Notes under the pieces: generated by a model
What the model saw: the letters and a program-made list of their open reading frames with translations, nothing else
Database searches by the model: none
What the model was told of the DNA's origin: nothing
From: Roridomyces roridus
Taxonomy: Eukaryota > Basidiomycota > Agaricomycetes > Agaricales > Mycenaceae
Direction of reading: 5' to 3'
Assembly: GCA_029378245.1 (NCBI GenBank)
Contig: JARKIF010000019.1
Coordinates: forward strand, 992,001 to 1,056,000
DNA length: 64,000 bases
In this document: positions 21,068 through 31,829 of the stretch, piece after piece
How the letters are laid out: each line of letters begins with the position of its first letter
Numbering within the stretch: position 1 is the stretch's first letter
Translations under genes and position numbers: made by a program

Positions 21068-22151
21068 TCAATTTCCACTGAAGGCTTTCCTCCTATCCGA
21101 CTGTGCGTCAATTCCTCGATAACGGCGAGGCAAAGTTACTCACTGCAACGGGTCTATTTTCCCGAACATTAACACACCGCCCTTTGTGCTTCAGCCACAA
21201 ACCGGGGTAATACCTGCTCTCTCGTCAATCCATGAATCTTCAACGGGACCAGAAGTCAGACCTACGTCTTTCGCCGGTCAGTTCCAATGGTCTTGCCGCA
21301 GCCTCGGCAGAGCACGCGATACTCTTCAAAGTCATAGATCCACTCGTCGGCGAGGTAGAGGTCGATCCGCTCGGGCTCCGTGAGACTACTCTTCTTTTGC
21401 CTTGACTCGATAGGTCCACCGTCCTGCCCGGCGCTACCCCGAGCTGGGCGTCGACCACGGGACGCCTTCTTCTTTCCCTTGGAACGCTCCTCGCTCGCCC
21501 CGAAGGTGGTGGGGATGAAGATCGGCTCGTCGCTTGTCGGGTCTGCGGTTTTGGTCTCTTCGCAGCTGGGGCACCCGAATCAGTCAATCAATTGGACTAA
21601 ACGATGCAGGAACTCACCTCATTCCGACACAGCTTCCATCGTCGCGGACTCCTTGGTGCATCATGCCTACATTCGACGTCCTTCCAGGGGTCAGATTGAA
21701 GACGGAACCCGGTGGCACGGGGAGCACTGAAGGAGATGGGCACTTCGAGCTACCGCGAGCGACTTGAAGGTCCCCTGGGTGGGTGGCACTTCAAACCGAC
21801 GCGTTAGCGACACTGTACTCAAGCCTAATTCAGACAGAAACATACGCAGGCTTGCGGGGCGAGAACACCGGAATCGGCTGCGCAGTACACTGAATTTTGG
21901 AGGCGGTGGCTTGGTGCGCGGCACTTCGTTGTCCTCGTCAGTGACAACACTCATAAATTCCGATCCTCGACTCACCTAGCTTTCAGAGGCGCACAATGCG
22001 GGCGGTGCGCCGCGACCATGTTCGCAAGGACTTCGAACGGATTCTCACCCCCTTGGAGCTCGTAGTGCAAGACGTAGTCGCACCCATGCCGACCGCATTT
22101 ATTGTGAATCGGAGGAGGCTTGACGTCGGGAAGCAGGGTGCGTCTTTCCAT
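21068..22151 (-). CDS. Unknown protein with two CxxC/His metal-binding-like modules
   Basis: The start is MERRTLLPDVKPPPIHNKCG; the first module reads CGRHGCDYVLHYELQGGENP and AAHRPHC. After several introns a basic linker (EERSKGKKKASRGRRPARGS) leads to the second module, LYLADEWIYDFEEYRVLCRG then CGKTIGTDRRKTYYPGLWLK and HKGRC. That gives a C-x2-C ... H-x3-C finger typical of mushroom-specific DNA-binding-like proteins. Removing the intron at 21262 (GTAGGT ... GAGCAG) restores YYPGLWLKHKGRC, which supports the model. The stop is placed at 21068 and is less sure. A truncated second copy of the first exon lies at 31402-31655. No function can be named. Confidence 0.65.
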
Positions 22152-22759
22152 AGGTTTTTTAGTTGGTGGCAAGATGTGAGTGTGGTCGGTGGTGAGAGGG
22201 AGAGGTCCAAGCCCCCCACATGATCTATGTTGGTCGATCGTAAACGAGGTGCATTGTCCTTGTTGGCAGTTGCCTCCCGGCCGGATTCTGATTGGCGGTG
22301 CTTTATCTCAGGACAAGGCCCCTCTCGACTCCATTGTTCTTCGGCCTGTCGGGGTGCGTGCGTTTCGTGGAATCGGATCTCGAAGGGTTGTCCGTAGCTA
22401 TACAATCGATGCTCGTCGAAGGAGCCACCATGAAGACAAACTGTCGCTCTACTAACGGCGAGCGAGGTTCTGACGCCTCATTTACGAAGGGTATCCGCTC
22501 GACTCGGGATAGAGCCATCAGGTTCATGCTCGGCCATGACTCGTTTTTGCGCCGAAGACGCTGCCGCCAGCACTCGGCTTCGCATGCCAATCCGTAGCGT
22601 CTCTCCCACTCATGGCTCATGGACTAGGACCTCATGGGCAACAGGGCGTCTCTGAATATCGTTTGGGTTTTTAGCTGGACGCCGCCAAGACTGCGTAGAA
22701 CAGCAACACTTTCAATTATACCTCTTCCAAATACTTACACAATCATGTCACGGAATCAT
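22152..22759. other. Intergenic
   Basis: Spacer between the divergent start of the finger protein and the 3' end of the P450. Bases up to about 22330 still match the second copy near 31670-31820, so the duplication included upstream DNA. Nothing else seen. Confidence 0.5.
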
Positions 22760-25008
22760 CTAAACTTCACCAGAGGTACCGCTCACAAGCCTCGCCGCAC
22801 TCTCCGACCTCGGCCGGATATCACACTCGAACGGAACGGGTGCGCTGGAGACAACATCACTACCCGGATTGAAATCAAGCAGATGCACTCACGAAACTAC
22901 GCCGTCTTCCCATTCATACGAGGGCTCAACAATCTTCTCGTCCTCCCCAACTTTCTTCCTGATTTCAAACACAGCGAGCACAGAGGCGATGGTGATCCAC
23001 AGGGACGCAGATGCGAGGTGTTGGCCGGGACAAATCCTGATTCGATTGCCAGAATTCATGATCAGCGGCGGTAGAGACTACAGGTGAGAGCTTACTTACC
23101 GTCGCCCAAAGCCGAAAGCAGCGTCAGGATATTTAACGGATGGATTGGGCTTGCCGTCTAGCAGAAAACGCTCCGGTTTGAAGGTGTATGGATCTGGATA
23201 CATTTTCTGCCACGACTTGTCAATGGAGTTGAATCTAACATTAGGAACGTACTACCTCGTCGTGGAGAATGGCCCTACACGCGGATGATGAATTGGACGG
23301 ATGCTCATGATAAACGTTCAGTACTGACCAAGCATTTCCCACCACCGTGGAGTTCGCAGGAATTCGATAACCGCGGTACTCGTCCTCGACTCGCACTAAA
23401 TGCGGAACACCTAGATCACTCTCGTCAAAGAGATCAGTAAGGAGAAAGAATCGCGCTCACCGAATGGCACCACAGGTGCCCACCGCAGGACCTCTTTCAC
23501 AAGGGAATCGACGTACGGGAGCGCGTCTTGGTCGTCGAAATCCGGAAGACACCCCTGGCCGATAGTTGCATCAATTTCCGCTTGTGCCTTCTTCTGTGCT
23601 TCGGGATTCGCGAGCATGGCGAGAAAGAATGTCGCCAGCACAGTAGAGGTGGTGTCAGCTCCTGCTACATACCTGTGTGTGCAAAGGCGAATTAGGGTAG
23701 CCGTACATGCGGATGTTGCAACTGACATGACAGCGGCGACCTCCTTCACGGTGGTCTCGTCATAGTACTTCTCCCCACTTTCTAAATCCCGCAGACAATT
23801 TGCAGTGAACGATGGCCGAAGCACTCCTGCTGCCTTTTGAAGGCTGTGAGTCGGTAGATTAGATGTAGGGAGAGATTAGCGACGAACGATCTGCCCTTTT
23901 GTCTCTTCAAATGGGACGTTCTGTAAATCCCGTCCCAGCTTCTGAACAATCTTCGCCGTCTTTTGAAATCCAGCGCCGGGAAACCATTCCGGAATGTATT
24001 TGAGGAACGGGAGAAAGTCCTAAAGAATCGAACTCGGGTGAGTTGCAAGTGGATGAAATGTACACACAATGAGGAATCCACCAGATACGCCAGGATTGGT
24101 CTGGTGAGTCGTCTTTTCCGCCAGGTCCACATATGGGTCGTTTGAGGGCTGGACATCCAGTCCGTACGTGATAGGGATGATGATTTCCCCAGCGAGTCTG
24201 TCAAGGAATCATTTTCTAGGCCCCCAAAAATGCAGACGTAGACGGTCCAATGCTGCAAAAAATTGTTGGGCGTATGAAGCAGTCTGCGAAGCAACGAGTG
24301 GGCGGCGGCGCGTTGTTGCGGTCTGAAGTTGTGCGAGGCGTTTATGTTGAGATGCTCGTTGAACAGACGGCGTTGGGTCCTCCTGCGTCCAAAGCTCAGT
24401 GATCCCGAACTTAATAATTCCACTAGCTCACCACCGATCGCCTGGAAGAAGATCCATTGAGTACAACCTATTCAGACGAGTTGCGCATACCGTATTTCAA
24501 GAGGGCTGCGGTATGTCATTAGCTTTGACAAGTTGCAAGAGGGGAACGAACCGAGGATGAAGGTCCATTCCATGAGTTCATACATCGGGAACGTGGGCCT
24601 GCAATGGTCATGAGGTATGTCTCAAGAAATGCAAGCACAGACCTGTCCGAATAGATCGAGCCGCGTTTCTCCAGCAGGTCCTCTGCTGCTTCGGACGATG
24701 AAAGTACCACGAAGGATGTCCCAGCGAGATCGAGGTGAATAATGTCGGAATCTGGCTATGCCATTAAACAGAGGAGTGGGGAGAGGCGTTCACGTACCGT
24801 ATTTGCGGCTCCAATCCATGCAGGCTTCCCAGATGCGTTTACCGCGTATGTCGACCAGGTTCCCGATGATGGGCATTTTCTTGGGTCCAGGGGGCAACGG
24901 CAATTTGGAACGGTGGGCCCCATGACGGAGGATGAAGAAGAGGACCGCTGCTACGAGCGGTGGAAACAGGAAGGAATTCCAAGCGGAACCTGAGAAGAGG
25001 TAGAACAT
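22760..25008 (-). CDS. Cytochrome P450 (P450-A)
   Basis: A haem monooxygenase anchored in the ER by an N-terminal helix (FPPLVAAVLFFIL), followed by the proline hinge LPLPPGPKKMPIIGNL. Further landmarks are TSFVVLSSSEAAEDLLEKRG, RRTQRRLFNEHLNINASHNF, LAGEIIIPITYGLDVQPSND, the I-helix oxygen groove YVAGADTTSTVLATFFLAML, the ExxR of the K-helix (VKEVLRWAP), a PxRF-type KPERFLLDGKPNP, and the haem loop FGFGRRICPGQHLA with the Cys ligand. It ends PFECDIRPRSESAARL and stops at 22760. A dozen short introns interrupt it and no lesion was found. It closely resembles P450-B at 39453-41593. Substrate probably a terpenoid, inferred from the neighbourhood. Confidence 0.9.
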
Positions 25009-25954
25009 GTGGTAGGAGGAGCTTCGGTAAGCACTTTAAGTATTTCGACTTCGCGAGCATTCCCAGGGATGCTTCGAGAGTATCCGTGCAATGCGGCATC
25101 CCGTAGTATGTGGCCAATCGGCGGATCCGCCTTCGGCCGGCAACGACATACGGGCATAGTCATTCAGAGAGTATATACGAGACAAATACGAGAACGGTAG
25201 GACTGGGACTCGCTGAAAGCTCGGGTAATTTGCCGATCAGGTCGCGAATCCCACCGTGATCGATTGCTCCCCCGAGTCCCACTGGGGCCCGGGCGTCTCC
25301 CACTGCTCTCCACTGCTCCGCTGGCACTGGCTCCATTCGGGGATACATGCCGAACACCATGTGGCCCGTTGATGCGCCTCTTATATATCATAATATATCT
25401 CCTGCTAGGAATGAACTCCGCCCGTCTAAGGGTGACGGCCGTCAATCGTTCGGCTCGAGTCGGTTACGGGCCGTCAAAATCACGGCCGCCTTTTGGACAT
25501 GTCAATGGGTCCGACGGGACGGCAAAAATTGAGTCTTGACGGGTACGGACCGTCAAAAGACGGGTCACATCAAAGTGCTCACATTTACTGTGAAAAACAT
25601 CTTGCAGTGTTGTAATGCTCTCTAGAGTTGTTGTCAATGTCAGTCGATAAGAGGCTGATAGTGGGCTCGGATCCAAAGGACATTGTCAACATGTGCTTGC
25701 GCCGGTCGTCTAACCACCGGCTCAGCAGATTCCGGTGTAAAATACCTCTGATCCGACCATCACGGATGCCAACCCGTAGACGGCCCGTCAATCTGTGAGA
25801 TTGACGGGACGGACGGCAGTATTGCCTTCTCGTACCCGTCCCGTAGATTTGTTCGGGGAAGAGCCCGACGGGTACGGGTTCATATTCCCTTACATCGCCG
25901 CTCGGCGCTCGCGTTCTCCGTGTTTCATATGGAGCCCACCGCGAGGGGCTCATC
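25009..25954. other. Repeat-rich spacer with GACGG/CCGTC palindromes
   Basis: From about 25430 to 25890 GACGGCCGTC, GGGCCGTC, GACGGGTACGG and TACCCGTCCCGT recur in both orientations. TAAGGG at the left and CCCTTA at the right (near 25890) could be element ends, but no target-site duplication is present. This looks like a MITE family related in style to the one at 60047. The part upstream of P450-A (25009-25400) has no obvious TATA box. Confidence 0.45.
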
Positions 25955-26479
25955 TTGTTTGACGATGAAGAAAAGTCGGTGTTCGGGCCGCATCAGCAGT
26001 TTTATTCAAGTTTCGCATCGCTCATCTCCGCTGGTCGGGGTGGCGACCCACAAGATTCACATTTCAATACGGCACCCTGCGCGCACCATTCCGACAAACA
26101 GACGCACTCGACAACCGGACCTGCTCAGCTGGCTGACAGTTCCGGTGACGATTCACAAGATCAACAATTCAACACCGCGCCCCGCGCGCACAATTCTTTC
26201 GACAAATACGCTCACTCAACGTTCGGGCCTACTCAGCTGGCTGATAGTCCCGGCGGCGGCCAGCATAACCACAACGACGATGGGGAGAAGACTTCCATTC
26301 AGATTCCTACACCGCATAGACACGCTACGCACGCACTACGCTTGGCACCGTTCCACGAAGTTGGGAAAGGGACGTACCAAGATTCACCACCGACGACGGA
26401 CCTACTCGAGTTTTGGAGAGCGTGGATACGTTCGAACTCGGCGGTGTCGACGACGATCAAGACAAGAAGCAGTTCATGA
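25955..26479 (+). CDS. Possible unknown protein with two internal repeats
   Basis: Open for 174 codons. The start is FDDEEKSVFGPHQQFYSSFA. It contains two related segments: QDSHFNTAPCAHHSDKQTHS then TGPAQLADSSG, and QDQQFNTAPRAHNSFDKYAH then FGPTQLADSPG. The repeat is also seen at DNA level (unit about 105 bp). The reading frame may begin upstream, since MEPTARG and LILFDDEEK read on in an overlapping frame. No domain is recognised. It could be a fragment. Confidence 0.4.
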   Translation: MFDDEEKSVFGPHQQFYSSFASLISAGRGGDPQDSHFNTAPCAHHSDKQTHSTTGPAQLADSSGDDSQDQQFNTAPRAHNSFDKYAHSTFGPTQLADSPGGGQHNHNDDGEKTSIQIPTPHRHATHALRLAPFHEVGKGTYQDSPPTTDLLEFWRAWIRSNSAVSTTIKTRSSS

Positions 26480-26559
26480 CAAGCCACCTAGGAGGGAGAA
26501 GGCGGTGGATGTGGAGAGAGATGATCATGAAGACGTACCATGCCATCCACTATAAAGTC

Positions 26560-27064
26560 AGTTTCGTCAAATATATGTGCTTGCATGTGTACTATCTTTG
26601 GTCCAACTCACGGGCATTTATGTACATGCATCACAAGCTTGTGTATCTTTATTGTATATGTATCATGTGTTCGTGCATCTTTATTGTACATTGCACCATG
26701 CACAGAGGTATAGCTTTCATGGACAGAGGTACCGGTTGTGTGTATACAGACAGGACATGCACATGTACTTCCTATGATATTGTACATGTACATTGTACAG
26801 ATGTAGAATTGAACATGGACATGTGCATCTACCATCTAATCTCCCATCCCAACCTTATCCCATCAAATTCATTGAAACTGTGGGAATCCCAATGCCTTTG
26901 CCATCATTTCCCAACCATTTTGCCTTTCCCACATCAAACCCAAGATGGAATCTTGACAGTTGGGATGATTCCCCATCTATGCTGGTTTGGGATGGGCTTG
27001 ACCCATCCCAACCTCATTCAGTAACATCATTCACCGTCTCACGTTGATTTGGTTCAACCCATTC
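26560..27064. repeat. AT-rich, TGTACATGTACA-rich stretch and CCCATCCCA inverted motifs
   Basis: From 26570 to 26840 short palindromic words (ACATGTAC, TGTACAT, CATGCACATG) recur densely. From 26845 to 27060 CCCATCCCAACC and its complement TTGGGATGGG face one another at both ends of a 170-bp unit. This resembles a small TIR element inserted in AT-rich DNA. There is no target-site duplication that I can assign. Confidence 0.4.
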
Positions 27065-27484
27065 CAACAGTGCATTGAGTGACATCATCGGGTTTCGGAG
27101 AACTGCATATTCGGCGGCATACCAACCACTGTACTCTGAGTTCATTTCTGAAACGAATATTAAGTTTGGAATAAGTAATAGCCATTGATTCTAGAATACA
27201 TCTGGATTCTGGGTGCAAATTACAAGCTATAGCAAGTGCTGAGAGCCAGACAGCGACACAGTCATCATCCTGGCCACTAGCCAGTAAATGAATGACTGAG
27301 TTGTTGCTCGACATTTTTCTTCTTGATAAAACACACTTTGAGGTTGCTTTGACGCACCCATAGGAACACCTGTGCCACTGTGCACTGTGCAAGTGATAGA
27401 TTGGCAGTTTGGGGATTCGCCCAGTGCGATAACTAGTCGGTCTTTCAAATTACGAGTCCAACTTGTTAGGAATTGTTCTTTATA

Positions 27485-27508
27485 CCCCCCCCCCCCCCCC
27501 CCCCCCCC
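27485..27508. repeat. Homopolymer of 24 C
   Basis: An uninterrupted run of 24 cytosines (guanines on the other strand). Such tracts can form G-quadruplex or i-motif structures and are hard to sequence, so the exact length is uncertain. It sits in non-coding DNA. Confidence 0.9.
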
Positions 27509-27964
27509 TCCTTCATCAAACGAGTAGCTAATTCCTTTTGGATGTATCAGCTGACATCCAATAGTCCTTGGCCTCCGATTGTTCCGAAGTGATAAGATTC
27601 CGCGCCGGCTGACGAACAGCTCGGAGCATTGATTTCCCAAATTCCGGCCGGCCGCCTTGCTATTGGCTGACCCAGGAACGACGGCGCTTTGCTGGTGCCA
27701 TCAGATCACGATAAAATTCCTGATCCGATGTCATGCAGAGAGTTGGAGTCCCAATTAGTATCGGCACGCATATTGGACTCTGGAGCTGATGGGGCTAAGC
27801 AGCATCACGGCTCCCTGGGTTGACTACAATATGCATTGGAAGCACGACATGGTCAGAAAATGAAAATGACACTGTGCACAATAAGTTGTTGAGTTTCACA
27901 TCAGGTTGTTGAACTTTCAATCACTGAATCGTACCTGCCATGCGCAGCAGTGGCCTCAAGCCCA

Positions 27965-28090
27965 GGTATTATTATCCCTGTTCTCTTGGGAGGATCTATT
28001 TGTTCTAGTGTAGTTGGTGTGGTAACGGATCCCCATGCGTGTTTCTTTTCCTTTCCTTGTTTTAAATCTCCACTCACGCCCTTGCGCAAT
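27965..28090 (+). repeat. Second copy of a dispersed repeat
   Basis: Matches 17890-18000 in the same orientation: both contain ATCCCTGTTCTCTT, GGAGGAT, GCGTGTTTCTTTTC and CACTCACGC-CTTGC. The copies have diverged by roughly a quarter of positions. Neither copy has coding potential. Confidence 0.55.
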
Positions 28091-28140
28091 GCGTGGTACG
28101 AAATCATGCTTTTCTACTAATCATAAAGATCGTAACATCA

Positions 28141-30907
28141 TCAACTCACCCCAAGCCCAGGCTGCGGCCCCAGCTTCAAAATTACACGCGGCAACTTCTT
28201 CGTCACCTCCGCCTCCTCCTCCGAATCTTCTTCAGAAAGCTCCGACGAAAGCGAAGAGCTGCCGTCACTCTCCACCTTCTTCCCAACACCGAGCCGCGTC
28301 GTCTTCAGGCCCTTGCCATTCTTCCCAGCCACAGCCTTGGGTGACGACGCGGCACTCACACTCGTACTTCCAGGCTTCTTGCGCTCACGCAACGTCCTCG
28401 AGCTAGGCGCAATCGGAGCACGTGTAGAAGATGAAGTGGCATATGCCGCCGGGCCCAGATCCAGCGACGTGAAGATCTGTCGGAAAAATCAAAATTGGCT
28501 TGGACTGGCTAGAGACCTGTTCCAAGCCGTTTCAAGGTCGTAATCCTAACCGTGGCTTGCTACGCACAGGTCAGAATGTTGCAACCACTCTCAAACGAAC
28601 AGCATTGTGAGAAACACTTGCAAGGACTGGTGGCAAAGCACATCAAAAACAGGGAATCAGGCACCTGAATCTGCCGACAACGGATCACCGTGGTTGAGTG
28701 ATTGGTAATTTCCTTGATAGGCTCCTTTGATCAATCGACTCCACCACTCCAGCAATTGACTGAGCTATGTCATGTGTGTATGCACATGAGTAAAAGCTCC
28801 ACGGGTCATGACCTGAGTTTTGTAGCCTGTTCGAGCTACCGGTTGGAGTCCAATGCGTGAAAAGCAGCTGATTGTCGAGCGTGAAGAGTCGAACCACATT
28901 GGATGATCATATGAACATGATGGCTTGCTCGGAGCTGTTGATTGGGCTGATCCCGGATTTGATCGGCCTGGCCTGCAACTGCTTGGAACTCGGGACAAAA
29001 CTTCAGAGTGGTTGGAACCCGTATTCTCCCATCCAGTGGCTTGGGACACATTGGAAGCCTCTGTGCAGAGGCTTTGAACACCTTGGAAGTGGTCTGAAGG
29101 CCACATTCCAGTCCAATCCGTTGCAAGTCAAACCACTTTTTTCCGACATCCCCAGAGCGCGCTCCAACCATGGATGGTCCGCCGGAACCACAGAAGGCCT
29201 CCCACCACGTCGCTTCTTTGTCGCCTTTTCAAGCTGCAGAGACAAGTATGAGATGACGAATGGGAGCGAGATGGGAGGAAGGCCATACCAAATCGAGGTT
29301 CTCCTTATTCCACCACTCCTCCAACGCATCCTCCTTGACGTCACTTTCGGAAAGCCCGACGAGATGCGCCATCGCTCCACTCATCAGCGCCCGATCGCTA
29401 TACCCGCCTTCCAGCACACTAATGAGTTTCCCACCCGCATACCGATCCGCCAGCACACACGCATCGCGCGTAAACCGGTGGTAGAAGGACGTCGGGACAC
29501 GTCGGTTGTGTCGGGACATGGAGGGCATCTCGTGTTCCGAGGCGTCCATCCCGCAGCTGTTAACCAAAATCAGTTTCTCGTCGACGCAGAAGCAGAACAG
29601 AAACCTGATAAAAACCAACACATCCTCCCCCGGCTCACCCGTCTTGTCCAAAAAATCCTCCGCCCTCCTCAAAATCCGGCTATACCGCTCCTTGTACAAG
29701 ACCTCCAAATGTTCAGGCGAGGTGTAGGTCTCGAGATGCACGTTCTCGATGTGCTGACCGTGGGCGCCGTGGATGGATACAGAGGCGGCTTGCACGAGAG
29801 CGGCTTTGCCGTCCTGTAGGCGGGCGCCAGTCAGTTGGGCTCATGAGAAGAAAGTAGAAGGAATGCACCTCGCAGGGGTAGGAAAGAATGTCGTGGATCG
29901 AACCGTAGTATACTTGCGGGCCCGGTTTGGCAGGCGAAGGTGCGCCACCTTCTGTTTCGAGCGTTTGCCGATAGGTTTCTTCGTTCATCTGCCAGACGAT
30001 GGACTGCGTTCCGTTGCCTGCGAATACTTGAGCGAATACGACGATATTTGTACGAAGGGAAACTCACCGTGGTGCAAATCGATATCAAAGATGACCACTC
30101 GATTTATGCCGTGTTGGAGGTGCGCTGTACCACCATGAGCCAGTCACCGATAGAAGGGTAGATTGACCCACCATGGGCCGCGCCGATAGCTACATTATTG
30201 ACGAAGCAACATCCCGACGGCGTATCTTCTCCACAATGATGCCCCGGTGGTCGAATGACCGAAAACGCGCGCTTCGTGCGGGGTGCAGGCGAGATAGCAG
30301 GCTGCGACGAGCTAGCGACAGAATCGACAGCTTCGCATACCGTGCCAACCGCACCCTGCATCGCAGTCAGCGATTCTGGACATACTGAAAGACGCAATCA
30401 GTGATGATACAACGGGTGGCACGGTCACTCAACAATAGAGGTCGCCCTGCGATAGATGCTCCGGGATCTCCGATTCGCCTTTCTCGATCTTCTCTTTAGA
30501 CTCCTTCGTCCAGCACGCAAGGTTCTCGAGGTACACGTCGCCGTTGATGTCCCGGTGCACGTATTTGACGGCGGGGTGCTTCAAGATGTCGACGGAAGCG
30601 GCGCTACGAACGATTGAAACGGGGAGTTCCGCAGCTGCTTTCTGTGGCGGAGATGCGGAGGAAGACTCGATGTTCAGACGACCGAGTTGCGCAGCGAGCT
30701 CATCGGGCTCCACAGATGTCTTTGACGACACTGTGAATCCTGCCAGCCGAGATATCGCGGCAGAAAGACCAATTGTGACAGCTCGAAGTCGTTCGGGACG
30801 TTCAACGATGTTGAAAGTGTCGCGAGAGCGTATGGAGCGGTGTTGGAGACAGCCTCTTGAAGAAAGATGGCGGGTTTTTCAAGCGTTGTGGTGGGTTGAA
30901 GAGGCAC
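28141..30907 (-). pseudogene. HOS3-type histone deacetylase, disrupted
   Basis: A zinc-dependent class II-like deacetylase of the fungal Hos3 group. The start is MPLQPTTTLEKPAIFLQEA; the frame then needs one extra base near 30855 to continue as CLQHRSIRSRDTFNIVERPE. Then follow AVKYVHRDINGDVYL, SVIRPPGHHCGEDTPSGCCF with the catalytic His pair, HGINRVVIFDIDLHHGNGTQ with zinc-binding Asp and His, YYGSIHDILSYPCE, SCGMDASEHEMP and LEGGYSDRALMSGAMAHLVG with the active-site Tyr region replaced as usual. After WLERALG the exon is split by a 671-bp TIR element. Beyond it comes IFTSLDLGPAAYATSSS and an acidic tail ending LPRVILKLGPQPGLGVS. The catalytic core is intact, so a shortened protein might still work if the frameshift is an assembly error. 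Confidence 0.85.
28478..29148. mobile_element. 671-bp TIR element inserted in a HOS3 exon
   Basis: Both ends carry TGTCGGAAAAA as perfect 11-bp inverted repeats, with subterminal TTGGACTGG or GGACTGG also inverted. It is flanked by a 2-bp duplication, TC (28476-28477 and 29149-29150). Removing the element and one TC gives GAAGATCCCCAGAGCG, which on the coding strand reads through ALGIFTSLD in frame. The insertion is therefore mapped to the base. It carries no transposase. A 2-bp duplication does not fit hAT; the superfamily is open. Confidence 0.85.
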
Positions 30908-31401
30908 TATCCGCGGCTCTGAGTGGCAGACATGGAGAGTGGGGCGTGGGACAATACGGGGAGCAAGTAGTGTGGACGAAGATGGTCGTTTGCGGACAAG
31001 GAGCAGCCGAACAGTTTATTGTTGCTTGCCAATCGCACGTGACTTCAATCCATTGTGTTATCTCCCGCCAATGTCCATGTCCCAGCTCATCCTCTGGCCA
31101 ATCGCTCAGATATTTTCGTTGCCTTAGCAGGTCTTGCCAGTGTAAAAAAAGTATAACACCTGGCAGACCCTCGAGCGCTCCGCAGTTCCGCGAAGAGGAG
31201 TTTGCGGTTAACGATTGCCTGGATCAGAGTGCTCCAAAGTACTCTGATCTTATATCTGCACGACTTCACACACTTCTTAGGCATTCGCCAACAGTCGCAA
31301 CGGGAATCGCATTTTTCTGGGACAAAGTTCGAGTATGTATCTCATCCCTTCCTGCCAACTGTGGACTCAACCATGTTGTCGGCGGCAACAGGCTTGATTC
31401 T
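30908..31401. other. HOS3 upstream region
   Basis: Contains CCAAT-type sequence (GGCCAATCGCTC near 31097, complement orientation GATTGG not required) and no clear gene. A minus-strand frame near 31090-31280 (KSCRYKIRVLWSTLIQAIVN) is isolated and unsupported. Confidence 0.35.
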
Positions 31402-31655
31402 GTGGGCGGTGGTTGCTTGGTGCGCGGCACTTCATCGTTCTCATCAGCAACGCTTGTAAATTCCGATCCCCAACTCACCTAGCTTTCAAAGCCACACAAT
31501 GCGGGCGGTGCGTCGCAACCATGTCCCTCAGGACTTCAAACGGATTCTCACCCCCCTGGAGCTCGTAGTGAAAGACGTAGTCGCACCCCTGCCGACCACA
31601 TCTATTGTGAATCGGTGGGGGCTTGACGTCGGGCAGCAGGGTGCGTCTTTCCATG
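31402..31655 (-). pseudogene. Truncated copy of the finger-protein gene
   Basis: Bases 31402-31655 align with 21895-22151, including the intron-1 donor region and the first exon. The copy reads MERRTLLPDVKPPPIHNRCG and CDYVFHYELQGGENPFEVLR and keeps the start of exon 2 (NDEVPRTKQPP). The downstream exons with the second finger are missing. Similarity extends upstream to about 31820. It is a 5' fragment of a duplicated gene, unlikely to be functional. Confidence 0.75.
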
Positions 31656-31829
31656 GGGATTTTCAGTCAGTGGCAAGGGGTGGGTGTCGTTGGTGAAAGA
31701 GATGTTGATTGATCACAGACGAGGTGCATTGTCTTTGTTGCCTCCTCGCTGGAGTCTGACTGGCTGTTCTTTATCTCAGGACAAGGTCTTTCTTGGCGCC
31801 ATTGTTCTTCGGCCTTTCGGGTGCGGGTC

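Noticed and set aside
25430..25890. hAT MITE with TAAGGG/CCCTTA ends
   Set aside because: No matching 8-bp duplication at these positions, so I list it only as a repeat-rich stretch.
28872..29819. 315-codon plus-strand ORF
   Set aside because: Antisense to the HOS3 exons and to the inserted element; no homology of its own.
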